A DNA stretch of 64,000 nucleotides from positions 124,001-188,000 of the forward strand of contig LNEK01000026.1 of assembly GCA_001464425.1 (NCBI GenBank), in the 5' to 3' direction. The notes beneath the pieces are model-generated. The model did no database searches. It was given only the letters and a program-made list of their open reading frames with translations, and was not told the origin of the DNA. This stretch comes from Alphaproteobacteria bacterium Ga0077535 (lineage in GTDB: Bacteria > Pseudomonadota > Alphaproteobacteria > Caulobacterales > Aquidulcibacteraceae). The stretch's first letter is position 1. Every line of letters starts with the position of its first letter. Of the stretch, positions 42,427-51,910 are shown piece after piece. A program made the translations under genes and the position numbers.

Positions 42427-44307
42427 TTATCCTGAGCCGGCGGGCTTCTCGCCTTTTCGCAAGCGTTTCGCGATGAAGGTGTCGAGCTGTGTCTCCACGC
42501 CTTGGAAGCGCATGATCGTATATTGCTGCAGCATCGTGACGATGTTCGACCAGGTCCAGTAGATCACGAGGCCGGCCGGGAAGGCGGCGAACATCACCGT
42601 GAACACCACCGGCAAGAAGCGGAAGATCTGCGCTTGCACCGGATCGGTGATCGGCGGCGAGAGCGATTGCAGCGCCCACATCGAGATGCCGTACAGCAGC
42701 GGCCATGCGCCGATCAGCAGGAAGCTCGGTACATCGTACGGCAGCAAGCCAAACAGATTGAACACTGAAGTCGGATCGCGCGCCGAGAGATCGTTGATCC
42801 ACCCGATGAACGGCTCATGACGCATTTCGATGGTGACGCTCAGCGTTTTGTAGAGCGCATAGAAGACCGGAATTTGCAGCAGGATCGGAATGCAGCCGGC
42901 CAGCGGATTGAGCTTTTCCGTCTGATAGAGCTTCAGCATTTCCTGTTGCTGACGCTGCTTATCGGCAGCGTAGCGCTCCTGGATTTCCTTCATCTTCGGC
43001 TGCAGCGTGCGCATCTTCGCCGTCATTTTGAACGACTGGATGACGAGCGGTAGCATCAGCGTCTTGATGATGACGGTAGAGGCGATGATCGCCAGGCCGA
43101 AATTGAAGATGATGCCCCAGCCGGCGAAGAGCTGGCCGAGCGGGTGCAAGAGCCATTGGAAGAACGGCCGCGTCAGGAACCAGAAATTGCCCCAGTCGAT
43201 CGCCCAATCGAAGCGCGGGATGGGCGGCGCCGCCGCGGTGCCGTCGCCGCTCTGATAATCGCGCAGCAATTCGTAGCGCTTGGCCCCGGCGAACAGACGC
43301 TGCGTGTAGGTGAACTCGCCGCCAGCCGGCACTTCATGCCATTCGCCGCGATAGGCGGCGCGGTAATCGTTCGATCCCGATTCCGTGCGCGCATCATAAT
43401 AGGCGGAGACGCTTTCGTCGGCCGGCGGCACGATGGCCGTTAGCCAGTAGTGATCGGTGACGCCAAGCCAGGCGCCGTCGCCTTGCCAGTTCTGCGCGCG
43501 CTCATCGGCGCCGACGCGCTCGCGCACGCGGTCACGCGCGTGCTTATCGGCGTCGCGATAGGTGAGTTGGCGTGTCTGACCGCCAAACGTTCCGATCATC
43601 CCCTGATGGACAATCTGATTGAACATATAGTTTTCCGGCAAACCCTGGCGCCGCACGACGCCGAGCGCGCGTACGGAGAGCGGCGCGCCGCTGGTGTTAC
43701 GCACCACGTCGGTGGTCGTGAACATGTAATTCTGATCGACCGAAATTGTGCGCTCGATCGTAACGCCGGAGCCGGCGTCGAGCGTCAGCGTCACCGGTGT
43801 TTCGGGCGTGAGCCGCGAGGCGGCGTCAGCGCTCCAAACGCTGGCGGCGTCGGCGAGGGTGGCCACATCTTGGCCCGATTGCAGCTCCCAGCCGAAGAAA
43901 GCGTCGTGGCCGAAATTGGCGGACATCGGCGACAGCACCGTCACTTCCGGGCTTTCCGGATCGACGGTGCGGCGGTAGCCGCGGAGATTGAGATCGTCGA
44001 GCCGGGCGCCGACGAGCGAGATCGAGCCGTCGACCGAGCCCGTGTCGATAGCGATACGCGCCGTTGACGTTGAACTCAGCGCCTCTTCGCGCGTGGCCGG
44101 CGGCGCGTTGGCGGCAGAAGGCGTTTCACCGGTTTGCGACGTCTGCGGCGTCAGCTGTTCTTCAGCCTGCGCGCGCTCTTGCGCGAGCCGGCTGCGCAGC
44201 GGGGCATTGTAGAAGAATTCAAAGCCGAGAAGGATCAGTCCCGACAAAACCACCGCGATGATGATGTTGCGGGTGTCGTTCGGGCCCGGGCTGCCGGGAT
44301 TCTGCAT
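42427..44307 (-). CDS. yidC: Membrane protein insertase YidC
   Basis: A 626-residue inner-membrane insertase of the Gram-negative type. It has an N-terminal membrane anchor ([19 protein letters not shown]), a large periplasmic domain of about 300 residues, then five membrane helices containing the conserved [23 protein letters not shown] and [23 protein letters not shown] segments. It inserts and folds inner-membrane proteins with or without SecYEG. It is part of the rpmH-rnpA-yidC-engB run. Confidence 0.98.
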   Translation of the reverse strand: MQNPGSPGPNDTRNIIIAVVLSGLILLGFEFFYNAPLRSRLAQERAQAEEQLTPQTSQTGETPSAANAPPATREEALSSTSTARIAIDTGSVDGSISLVGARLDDLNLRGYRRTVDPESPEVTVLSPMSANFGHDAFFGWELQSGQDVATLADAASVWSADAASRLTPETPVTLTLDAGSGVTIERTISVDQNYMFTTTDVVRNTSGAPLSVRALGVVRRQGLPENYMFNQIVHQGMIGTFGGQTRQLTYRDADKHARDRVRERVGADERAQNWQGDGAWLGVTDHYWLTAIVPPADESVSAYYDARTESGSNDYRAAYRGEWHEVPAGGEFTYTQRLFAGAKRYELLRDYQSGDGTAAAPPIPRFDWAIDWGNFWFLTRPFFQWLLHPLGQLFAGWGIIFNFGLAIIASTVIIKTLMLPLVIQSFKMTAKMRTLQPKMKEIQERYAADKQRQQQEMLKLYQTEKLNPLAGCIPILLQIPVFYALYKTLSVTIEMRHEPFIGWINDLSARDPTSVFNLFGLLPYDVPSFLLIGAWPLLYGISMWALQSLSPPITDPVQAQIFRFLPVVFTVMFAAFPAGLVIYWTWSNIVTMLQQYTIMRFQGVETQLDTFIAKRLRKGEKPAGSG

Positions 44308-44312
44308 CGGAT

Positions 44313-44726
44313 TCAGTCGCTTTCGGTAGAGGGACCGCGCTGCTTAGCACTTGTCCGAGGGGCGCGCCCACGCCCGCTTTCCAAGTCGGCGCGGAGCCTT
44401 ATCAGCGCGTTTCCAACATCGTCAAGCAAAGCGGCCCAGGTGGCGTCTGGGGTTTGTTGACGCGCCACGAGCACATAATCGACCCCGGCCAGCCCGTGCT
44501 CTGGAATGAGGCGGCGTGCGGCTTCACGCAGGCGCCGCTTGGCGCGGTTGCGCAGCACCGCTGAGCCGACTTTGCGGCTGGCGGTAAAGCCGACGCCGAT
44601 GGGGCCATCTTCAGCCCGCCGGCGCGCCTCGATCAGCACGAATGGCCGCGATGCGCGTGCGCCTTGGCGCACGAACAGGAATTGCGCCCGCTTGGTGAGG
44701 CGCTGGAGGGTGGGAAGGGGTGTCAC
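44313..44726 (-). CDS. rnpA: Ribonuclease P protein component
   Basis: A 137-residue basic protein. The family signature RNRAKRRLREAARRL and the preceding GFTASRKVGSAVLRN are clear; the start RLTKRAQFLFVRQG is typical. It binds the M1 RNA to mature tRNA 5' ends. It starts at a GTG (44726) and precedes yidC with a 5-bp gap; the C-terminal ~20 residues are low-complexity and variable. Confidence 0.95.
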   Translation of the reverse strand: MTPLPTLQRLTKRAQFLFVRQGARASRPFVLIEARRRAEDGPIGVGFTASRKVGSAVLRNRAKRRLREAARRLIPEHGLAGVDYVLVARQQTPDATWAALLDDVGNALIRLRADLESGRGRAPRTSAKQRGPSTESD

Positions 44727-44778
44727 GAAGCCGGCTCAGTGCCGGGATGCCGACTAAGAGCCGGCGAAGCAAGGCGGA

Positions 44779-44919
44779 TTAGGCCGAGAGCTTCTTGCGG
44801 CCCTTGGCGCGGCGGCGCGAAAGCACCTTTTGACCGCCTTTGGTGGCCATACGGGCGCGGAAACCATGGCGGCGCTTCCGCACGAGCCGGCTCGGCTGAT
44901 AGGTCCGCTTGGTGCTCAC
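44779..44919 (-). CDS. rpmH: 50S ribosomal protein L34
   Basis: A 46-residue protein beginning (M)[19 protein letters not shown] and continuing with R-A-R-M-A-T-K-G-G and a basic C terminus; this is unmistakable bL34. It starts at a GTG. L34 is a small basic protein of the large subunit. It lies directly upstream of rnpA, as almost everywhere in bacteria, and has a good promoter in front. Confidence 0.97.
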   Translation of the reverse strand: MSTKRTYQPSRLVRKRRHGFRARMATKGGQKVLSRRRAKGRKKLSA

Positions 44920-44961
44920 GACGCGCCTCGATCTTTACTTGGCTAGAAAATGAAGGCGCGG

Positions 44962-44990
44962 GGAGTACCCCAGCGGCTCCGAGGCGTCAA
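44962..44990 (-). promoter_or_regulatory. Probable rpmH promoter
   Basis: On the minus strand TTGACG (44990-44985) and TACTCC (44967-44962) are separated by exactly 17 bp, about 45 nt before the rpmH start. TTGACG is the usual -35 form in alphaproteobacteria. The promoter would drive rpmH-rnpA-yidC-engB. Confidence 0.55.
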
Positions 44991-44993
44991 GGA

Positions 44994-45092
44994 TTAGCCA
45001 GCGAAGGCGCGCACAGCAATGAACACAATGGCGACAGCCCACAGGGAAGCGAACCAAAGAACTGGGCGGCTGGGCTTGAGGCGGGGTGACAT
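44994..45092 (-). CDS. Tiny single-helix membrane peptide (32 residues) upstream of rpmH
   Basis: The frame begins MSPRLKPSRPVLWF and has one hydrophobic helix (WFASLWAVAIVFIAVRAFAG). AAAGGAG lies about 8 nt before the ATG, which argues for real translation. It ends just before the predicted rpmH promoter, so it has its own transcript or reads into rpmH. N-terminal positive charge predicts the N terminus in the cytoplasm. No family is known to me. Confidence 0.55.
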   Translation of the reverse strand: MSPRLKPSRPVLWFASLWAVAIVFIAVRAFAG

Positions 45093-45268
45093 GGCGCGGC
45101 TCCTTTCGGGGGAATTGGAGCGTCGGCGGGCCGGGGACTACACCCGGCGGAATACTCACAGCCTAAACCCGGCATGGCCAAGATTCCGAGTGAACTTATT
45201 GTTTGATTGCAGAAATGGCCTTCGCTGGCCCGGGACAGGCCCCGGCGGCATGGGCTAGCAAGGGCGCA

Positions 45269-46705
45269 ATGACGGTTCCGGATGATCCGACGCGCCGCGG
45301 CGGCCCATGGCGGCGCGTGCGCGAGTTCATCGACAGCCTGGCGGGGCGCCTGCTGGGCCTGACCGCGCTGGCCGTGCTGGCGGGTGAGATTTTCGTCTTC
45401 GCCCCGGCCTTGGCCGGGTTCCACGAGGCCTGGCTGCGCGAACGGATCAATTTGGCTCAGATCGCCTCGATCGCGGTTTCCCCCGATCTCGAAGTGGCGG
45501 AGTCGCTGGAATATGACCTCCTTAATAACGCCGAAGTGCAGCGCGTCGCTATTCAGGGTGAGGGCGAGCGCATCTTGCTGCTGGAGGATCCGAACGCGCC
45601 GTCCTCCGAGCAATTGGTGACCTACGATTACACGCACGCCTCCGGCTTTCAGCGTTTCCGCTGGGCGGTGGAGACGTTCTTCGCGCCGCCGGGGCGCGTG
45701 TTGCGGGTGTTGGCGCGGCCGCGCTTTGAAGAAGCGGACTTCATCGAGATCGTGCTCAACGAAGCGCCGCTCAAACGCGCGCTCAATGATTTTGCCGTGC
45801 GCTTTGCGCGCATCTCGATGGCGATCCTGATCGCGGCGGGCGCGCTGATTTATTTTACGCTGACAGCGGCGTTCGTGCGGCCGATGCGCGAACTGACAAA
45901 AGCGATCGAACTTTTCCGCGATCGTCCCGAGGACGTGTCGATCGCGTTCCCGCGCAGTCCACGCGCCGATGAAATCGGCCGCGCCCAACGGGCGGCTGCG
46001 GATATGGCCGAGCAAGTGCGCAACGCGTTGCGGCAAAAGGAGCGATTGGCCGCGCTCGGCGCTGCGGTGGCGCGCATCGGGCATGATCTGCGCAACATGC
46101 TTTCTACCGCGCAATTGGTGGCGGATCGCCTCGCGCGTTCGGAAGATCCTGCTGTGCGCCTGCTTGCGCCGCGGCTGGAGCGCACGATCGATCGCGCGGC
46201 GGGGCTTGCAGCATCGACGCTGAAATACGGCCGCGCCGATGAAGATCCGCCGGTGCTGGCGAAGGTGGCTGTCGCAGAAGCGGTGGAAGAAGCAGCGGCC
46301 GAAGCGCTGATCTCATTTCCCGAGACGCAAGCGCGCTTCGATATCGAGGCTAAGCTCGCCTGCGTCGCCGACGGCGATCATTTGCACCGCATCCTCGTCA
46401 ATCTGATGCGCAATGCCGGCCAGGCGATGGCGACGCATGCGCGCCGGGACAAAACACTGGTCATTCGCGCCGCACGCGTCGAAGGGCGTTGCGAGATCGA
46501 GCTGATTGATCACGGCCCGGGCGTGCGCGAGAATTTGCGTGACCGCCTGTTCGAGCCGTTCGTGTCGGCGGCGCCCGAGGCCGGCGGCACCGGGCTTGGC
46601 CTTGCCATCGCGCGCGAACTTACGCGGGCGATGGGCGGCGAACTTGAGCTCACGCGCACCGGCGCCGAGGGCGCGACCTTTCGCATTACGCTGCCGGCCG
46701 CATGA
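45269..46705 (+). CDS. Membrane sensor histidine kinase with HAMP domain
   Basis: A 478-residue kinase. One membrane helix near residues 28-50, a periplasmic domain of about 130 residues, a second helix near residue 190, a HAMP linker (FVRPMRELTKAIELFRDRPED), a phospho-acceptor helix with His in ARIGHDLRNMLSTAQL and a HATPase domain (NLMRNAGQAM, DHGPGV, GGTGLGLAIAREL). No response regulator is next to it. An in-frame TTG at 45203 and ATG at 45215 could lengthen it, but MTVPDD at 45269 has AAGGG upstream. Confidence 0.88.
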   Translation: MTVPDDPTRRGGPWRRVREFIDSLAGRLLGLTALAVLAGEIFVFAPALAGFHEAWLRERINLAQIASIAVSPDLEVAESLEYDLLNNAEVQRVAIQGEGERILLLEDPNAPSSEQLVTYDYTHASGFQRFRWAVETFFAPPGRVLRVLARPRFEEADFIEIVLNEAPLKRALNDFAVRFARISMAILIAAGALIYFTLTAAFVRPMRELTKAIELFRDRPEDVSIAFPRSPRADEIGRAQRAAADMAEQVRNALRQKERLAALGAAVARIGHDLRNMLSTAQLVADRLARSEDPAVRLLAPRLERTIDRAAGLAASTLKYGRADEDPPVLAKVAVAEAVEEAAAEALISFPETQARFDIEAKLACVADGDHLHRILVNLMRNAGQAMATHARRDKTLVIRAARVEGRCEIELIDHGPGVRENLRDRLFEPFVSAAPEAGGTGLGLAIARELTRAMGGELELTRTGAEGATFRITLPAA

Positions 46706-46749
46706 AACAAGCACGTGCGCGCCACGTTGCGCACTGAGGAGAACACACA

Positions 46750-47253
46750 ATGCGTAGAGCTGCTCTCGCTGCCTTTATTTTTGCGCTGGCCGCATGCGCC
46801 ACAACGCCGGGCGCGCTGCCAAGCCCACGCTATGCCGACGCAGCGAGCCGCGGCACGCTCGCGTCCGTGTTTGCGGGCCGCCCCTCAGCTGACCAGGTGG
46901 CAGACGCGACTGAGGCATGGTCGCTTGCGCTTGGCGATAGCTTCGCATGCGGTTTGCCGGTGCGGCACGTCGTTGATGCGGGGCTAGTCGGCGCGCTTGA
47001 AGTCGCGGCGATGAACGCGGCCGCGAGCCGGGGCGGCGAGCGCGAGGTGCGAGAAGGCGTGCGCCAATATCTCGGGCAATTGGCGCGCCTTGCGGTCGAT
47101 CGGCGTGACCGGCCGAACGCGCGGCGCTGCGATGCGTTGGCCGCGTGGGCCCCGCGCACCGCCGAGCAGGGCCGCGAAACGGTGCAGCGCGCACGCCGCA
47201 ACGGTTTGATGGATGACGATTACGGCATCTTGCTCGATCTGCTGACGCGCTAG
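46750..47253 (+). CDS. Lipoprotein of unknown function
   Basis: A 167-residue lipoprotein with lipobox LAAC at residue 16. The mature part is mostly alpha-helical, with two cysteines (SFACGLPV and NARRCDAL) likely to pair, and is rich in arginine towards the end. No family is recognised. GAGGAGA precedes the ATG. It follows the kinase gene by 44 bp and may share its transcript. Its stop overlaps the end of the convergent ggt gene. Confidence 0.75.
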   Translation: MRRAALAAFIFALAACATTPGALPSPRYADAASRGTLASVFAGRPSADQVADATEAWSLALGDSFACGLPVRHVVDAGLVGALEVAAMNAAASRGGEREVREGVRQYLGQLARLAVDRRDRPNARRCDALAAWAPRTAEQGRETVQRARRNGLMDDDYGILLDLLTR

Positions 47254-48964
47254 CGCGCCGGCAGCCGCCCAACGATGCCTTCGCGGCGCGGATCGGCGCC
47301 GCCTTCGAGCCCGCGCGATGTCGCGCGGATGGCGTGGATACCACTCTCTTCAAGCCCGGCGACATCGCGAAGCTCCCACCCGCGCTGGCGCAAGCCCTCC
47401 ATCACGCCCGCCGGCAGGCGCGCCGCTTCGACATTAGCGGGCGAAGTGCGCGCCGTGGCGTTGGAGAGATTGATCGCTTCTTGAACAGGCAAGTCCCAAT
47501 CCAGAACGCCGATCGTTGTGCGCGCGGTGTAACCGATAATGGCGGAGCCGCCCGGCGAACCCACAACAAGTTCAAGTTCGCCATTGCGGCGGGTGACGAT
47601 GGTCGGGACCATGGACGACCGCGGCCGCTTACTCGGCGCCACCGCGTTGGCGACTGGCCGGCCGTTCAGCGTAGGCATGAACGAGAAATCGGTGAGCTGA
47701 TTGTTGAGCAAAAAGCCGTTGGTCATGCGCTGCGCGCCGAAGACGCTCTCCACGGTCGCAGTCATAGAAGCGGCATTGCCCCAGCCATCGACGATGACGA
47801 GATGTGTTGTGCCGTTCTCCGGTCCATCATCGCGGCCCCAACGATTGTAAAGCTCTTGGCCAGCGGGCTGGCCGGCGCTGACGAACGTCGGCGCGCGGGC
47901 AAGATCAACAAGAGCTGCGCGCTGATCGAGATAAGCCGGCGCGATGAGTTCCTGCGTTGGCACGGTCACGAACTGATCATCAGCGACGTAGTGATCGCGG
48001 TCGGCGTAGGCGAGGCGGCTCGCCCACAAAAACGCGGCCCAATCGTCAACGGCGCCTGCGCCCTCCGGCTCCGGGCGCGCGCGCTCATAGGCGCAGCAGT
48101 GGTGCACACGCGATAAACCCGAAACGCCCCGCACACCGGATCGAAGCGGCGCGGCTGCGCAGTTTGCAAGTCCGCGAGCGTCATCGCGCCGCCGCGTGGG
48201 CCGCGGCGTACGGCGGCGACAATGCCTTCGGCGATCGGCCCTTCCGTCAGTGCGCGCGGGCCTTGCTCCGCGATGGCGCGCATCGTGGCGGCGTATTGCG
48301 GATTGCGCAGGGTGACGCCAGCGGTGAGCGGGTTGCCTTCGCGGTCGAAGAAATAGCCGCGCGTGCCGAAATCGGCGCGCAGGCGCCCGTTCTGTGCTTG
48401 GCTTGCGATAAATCGCGCAAGACGCGGTGAAATGACGAACCCCTGTTCAGCCAAGCGCTCAGCTGGCGCGAACAAGCGCGCCCACGGCAAGCGGCCATGA
48501 TCATCGTGCGCAAGCTTTAGCATCGCAACGAGCAGCGGCGTGCCAACCGCGCGGCCGCTGGTCTGCGCATCAAGAAATGGAATCGGCCGGCCACGCGCAT
48601 CGAGGAACATGTCAGGCGTTGCGCCCGCTGGCGCCCATTCTCGCCCATCAAAGCCGCTGATGCGTTCGCTCGCTGCATCATAGTGCAAGAGAAAGCCGCC
48701 GCCGCCGACGCCAGATGATTGCGGCTCAACGAGGCCGAGCACCATCTCGGCAGCGATCGCCGCGTCCACGGCGCTGCCGCCTTCGCGCAAAATCTCGAGC
48801 GCCGCCTCAACCGCGTACGGATTGGCCGCCGCCACCATCGCTTCGCCCGTGGCGGCCGCGGTGCTTTCGCCTTGACGCGGAGTCGTTCCGCTCGCGCAGG
48901 CCGCGAGTGTCAGCGCGAAGAGGGCCGCGCAGAAGCGTTGCAGGGTTCTTTGCTTGTCAAACAT
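47250..48964 (-). pseudogene. ggt: Gamma-glutamyltransferase lipoprotein, reading frame broken in the middle
   Basis: The N-terminal part (lipobox LAAC; then EAMVAAANPYAVEAALEILREGGSAVDAAIA and the VEPQSSGVGGGGFLL motif) continues to VCGAFRVYRVCTTAAPMS. The C-terminal part, in another frame, continues YERARPEPEGAGAVDDWAAFLWASRLAYADRD and holds the self-cleavage region with the catalytic threonine in ENGTTHLVIVDGWGNA and the later GSPGGSAIIGY. About 14-16 residues, including the expected PPPSSGG-type loop, are absent at about 48082-48095. A short repeat like CTATGAGC could flank the loss. If intact it would be a periplasmic glutathione/gamma-glutamyl hydrolase. It is a pseudogene or an assembly error. 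Confidence 0.8.
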
Positions 48965-49014
48965 GAGGACGCTTTCTACGCAGGCATGGTCATTGAACAA
49001 ACGAAAGACCCGCG

Positions 49015-49995
49015 ATGGCGCGTCCCGGCCCAAGCAATTCTTTGAGTGATGTGCGGGGTTTGTCCATAGGCTGCGCCGAGGACAAAAGCGCACTCACGGG
49101 CGTGACCGTGATTGTTCCGGATGCGCGAGCTGTGTGTGCGGTCGATGTGCGCGGCGGCGGGCCGGGCACGCGTGAGACGGATGCGCTGGCGCCTGAAAAT
49201 CTGGTCGATGCGATCGACGCGCTCGTGCTCGCAGGTGGTTCCGTTTATGGGCTCGGCGCAGCCGATGGCGTCGTCGCGGCGATGGGCGCTGAGGGCAAAG
49301 GCTTTGCGATGCGCGAAGCGCCGGGCGTGCCGCGCGATCTCGCCAATGGCGGCGATAAAGCTTGGGGCGATGCGCCGCCCTACGCGGCCCTTGGACGTGC
49401 AGCGTACGCGGCGCGTGGGCGCGATGTGCCGCTAGGCAATGCAGGCGCCGGCATGGGCGCGCTCGCGGGCGCGCTGAAGGGGGGGCAGGGCAGCGCCAGT
49501 ATCGTCACGCAAGACGGCTTCACCATTGCGGCGCTTGCGTGCGTTAATTGCTTTGGCTCGACGACGATGCCGAACCAGCGCGCCTTCTGGGCGCATGCGT
49601 TCGAAATCGATGGCGAGTTCGGCGCCGCCGTGCCCGCGCAGCAAAGTTTCGACGCGGAAGATTGGCACGGCGCTAAGCTCAACCCGGCGCCGCGCGCCAA
49701 CACTACGATCGCGTGCGTCGCGGTCGATGCGGATTTGACCCCGGCAGAAGCCAAGCGTGTGGCGCAGATGGCGAGCGCCGGCTTAGCGCGCGCGATCCGG
49801 CCGGTGTTCGCGCCGTTCGACGGCGACGTGGTGTTCGCGCTGGCGACAGCCGCAAAGCCCACTCCAGAACCGCGCGCGCTGGCGATCGCCCGTTTCGGGG
49901 CGCTGGCCGCAGACTGCCTGGCTCGGGCGGTGGCGCGGGGCGTTTTTGCCGCCGGGAGCGTGGGCGGCCATGCGGCTTGGCGGGATTTAGGCTAG
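49015..49995 (+). CDS. P1-family N-terminal-nucleophile hydrolase (NylC/DmpA-like)
   Basis: A 326-residue enzyme of the P1 peptidase family, which self-cleaves and uses the new N-terminal residue as nucleophile. The expected cleavage site is N229/T230 in APRANTTIACVAVD, matching the N-T-T-I-G-V-V pattern of NylC-type members. Other features are VLAGGSVYGLGAADGV and the GNAGAGMGALAG loop. Members hydrolyse short peptides or amides. It has no signal peptide and is divergent from ggt with a 50-bp gap. Confidence 0.85.
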   Translation: MARPGPSNSLSDVRGLSIGCAEDKSALTGVTVIVPDARAVCAVDVRGGGPGTRETDALAPENLVDAIDALVLAGGSVYGLGAADGVVAAMGAEGKGFAMREAPGVPRDLANGGDKAWGDAPPYAALGRAAYAARGRDVPLGNAGAGMGALAGALKGGQGSASIVTQDGFTIAALACVNCFGSTTMPNQRAFWAHAFEIDGEFGAAVPAQQSFDAEDWHGAKLNPAPRANTTIACVAVDADLTPAEAKRVAQMASAGLARAIRPVFAPFDGDVVFALATAAKPTPEPRALAIARFGALAADCLARAVARGVFAAGSVGGHAAWRDLG

Positions 49996-50022
49996 CGAAG
50001 CACGGCTATGCACCCCGCCTTC

Positions 50023-50099
50023 GCGCCCGTAGCTCAGCTGGATAGAGCACCAGACTACGAATCTGGGGGTCAGGAGTTCGAATCTCTTCGGGCGCGCCA
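50023..50099 (+). tRNA. tRNA-Arg (anticodon ACG)
   Basis: A 77-nt tRNA. The acceptor stem GCGCCCG pairs with CGGGCGC; AGCTCAGCTGGATAGAGC is the D arm, CTACGAA is the anticodon loop with ACG (read ICG), GTTCGAATC is the T loop, and CCA is encoded. Anticodon ACG is the standard arginine tRNA for CGN codons. The T-rich stretch after it (TTTTTCTTTTC) may end transcription. Confidence 0.97.
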
Positions 50100-50311
50100 T
50101 TTTTCTTTTCAGGTTAAATCGTTTCGTTGCGTGCTCTTGCGCGGGCTTTGTCGCCGGGCAGCGTTCGGGCCTGCGCAATGTCCGATGTCGGACCTAACCC
50201 GCGGGCGCGTCATACCGATGCTACCCTAACGTCGTGGATATCTTTCACTGCGGTTTCGCGGAGAAAGCAGCTGGGCGATTTCGAGCTCTTGCCACTTTTA
50301 AGGCGGAGTTC

Positions 50312-51007
50312 TTGACAGTCGAAACCTATCGCAATCAGCTTTTGCTTGGCCTGAGTAAGGCGGATCGCCGCCTGCTGACGCCCTCGCTAGAACCGGTGGA
50401 GCTTGAGCTTCGCCGCCCGATCGAGCAGCCCAACACGCCGATCACGCACGTCTACTTTCCCGAGAGTGGAATCATTTCCGTCGTCGCCAGTGCGGGCGGC
50501 CAGCAGATCGAAGTTGGTCTGATCGGGCGCGAAGGCATGTCAGGCACGGCGGTGCTGCTCGGCGATCATCGCTCGCCCAATGATGTCTATGTGCAGATGG
50601 AAGGGGCGGGCAATCGCATCTCCACCAAGATTCTCTCGCGCGCGCTGGAAACGAGCAAGACACTGCGCGAACGCTTTCAGCGCTATGCGCATGTCTTCAT
50701 GGTGCAGATCGCCCAGACCGCGTTCGCCAACGGCACCGCCAAGATCGATGCGCGTTTGGCGCGCTGGCTGCTGATGGCGCACGATCGGCAGGACGACAAC
50801 GAGTTGATGCTGACCCACGAATTCATTGCGGTGATGCTCGGCGTGCGTCGCCCCGGTGTGACGGACGCGTTGCACAAGCTTGAGGGCAAGGGCCTCATCA
50901 GCACTGACCGCGGCGCCATACGGATCGTGCGCCGCAAGGGCCTCATCGCCCTGGCGGGCGGCGCTTATGGGGTCGCCGAAGCGGAATACGAACGGCTGAT
51001 GCGCTAG
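50312..51007 (+). CDS. Crp/Fnr-family transcriptional regulator
   Basis: A 231-residue regulator. The cyclic-nucleotide-binding-like beta roll carries HVYFPESGIISVVAS and IEVGLIGREGMSG; the C-terminal winged helix has EFIAVMLGVRRPGVTDALHKLEGKGLI. There is no N-terminal cysteine cluster, so it is not an oxygen-sensing Fnr. The TTG at 50312 (TVETYRNQLLLGLSKAD) with GGAG upstream matches the usual start of this subgroup; a GTG at 50234 would add 26 unlikely residues. The effector is unknown. Confidence 0.88.
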   Translation: MTVETYRNQLLLGLSKADRRLLTPSLEPVELELRRPIEQPNTPITHVYFPESGIISVVASAGGQQIEVGLIGREGMSGTAVLLGDHRSPNDVYVQMEGAGNRISTKILSRALETSKTLRERFQRYAHVFMVQIAQTAFANGTAKIDARLARWLLMAHDRQDDNELMLTHEFIAVMLGVRRPGVTDALHKLEGKGLISTDRGAIRIVRRKGLIALAGGAYGVAEAEYERLMR

Positions 51008-51019
51008 CGCGCCGCTCCA

Positions 51020-51733
51020 TCATTTCGTCAACAGCCGGTCGAACTCTTTCTTGGACACCGCGTAGCACTCGCACGAGCGGTTCTTCAGGCCGCGCCGATC
51101 GAGTATGGTCACCATGCCGCGCGTGTATTCGATGAGACCAGCGCGTTGGAGCGCGCCCGCGGCGCGCGTGACCCCGGTGCGTTGAACGCCAAGCATCATG
51201 GCGAAGAATTCCTGCGTCAGCAGAAACTCCTCCGACTCCATCCGGTCATGAGTCATCAGCAGCCATCGGCAGCAGCGCTGCTCGATATTGTGAAAGTGAT
51301 TGCACGCCGCCGATTGTGCGACCTGGTTGAAGAGCGCGTGACCGTAGCGGAGCATCACGGCGCGCAACGTTGCGCTCGCCGCCAACTCCGTCTTGAAGCG
51401 CGCTGCGGACATGCTCAGTCCCTCGCCAGGCACCTGCACATAAACGCTTGTTGGCGCCTGCGCGTCGCCAAGGACGACGGGGAAGCCGACGAGGCCTTCG
51501 TTGCCGATGGTGCCTACTTCAGCCGCTTGCCCATTGTTCATGGTGTTCACCAGCGAGCCGACGCCGGTTTCGATGAAGTACACATTCTCAATGGGCTTGT
51601 TGGCTTCATACAGCGATTGCCGATAAGTCAGCGGCGCGCGTTTCAGATGCGGACGCAAGCGTCCGTAATCCTTCGCCGACAATAGCGCGAGCAGCCGGTT
51701 TACCGGCGCGTCGACAGTTTTGCGCGCTGCCAT
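51020..51733 (-). CDS. Crp/Fnr-family transcriptional regulator
   Basis: A 237-residue regulator of the same broad subgroup as the one at 50312 (VYFIETGVGSLVNT, EVGTIGNEGLVGFPVVLGD, RWLLMTHDR, EFFAMMLGVQRTGVTRAAGALQRAGLI). It is convergent with that gene, with a 12-bp gap, so the two probably descend from an inverted duplication or converge by chance. AGGAG is 8 nt before the ATG at 51733. A Cys pair (NRSCECYAV) near the C terminus is notable. Confidence 0.88.
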   Translation of the reverse strand: MAARKTVDAPVNRLLALLSAKDYGRLRPHLKRAPLTYRQSLYEANKPIENVYFIETGVGSLVNTMNNGQAAEVGTIGNEGLVGFPVVLGDAQAPTSVYVQVPGEGLSMSAARFKTELAASATLRAVMLRYGHALFNQVAQSAACNHFHNIEQRCCRWLLMTHDRMESEEFLLTQEFFAMMLGVQRTGVTRAAGALQRAGLIEYTRGMVTILDRRGLKNRSCECYAVSKKEFDRLLTK

Positions 51734-51910
51734 GATCCGTTCTCCTGTCGCGTTGCAAACGGCCATTTCCAATGTGAGTTCAGCCCAAGGCCTTGCCGTT
51801 GCGACAAATCAATGCGGCGGGCTTAGTGGGTGAGCCACTATCGTTGGCGCAGCCTAGTAGAGTCGTCCGCCTTTATATTGGGCGCGCCCATCGATTAACG
51901 AGCGCAAACT

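Noticed and set aside
44738-45268. Chromosome replication origin next to rpmH
   Set aside because: No dnaA gene and no cluster of DnaA-box-like sequences were seen around rpmH; in this group the origin lies elsewhere.
44987-46114. A 375-codon minus-strand frame opposite the histidine kinase
   Set aside because: It is antisense to recognised HAMP and HisKA regions and also runs over the 32-codon peptide gene; no domain pattern.
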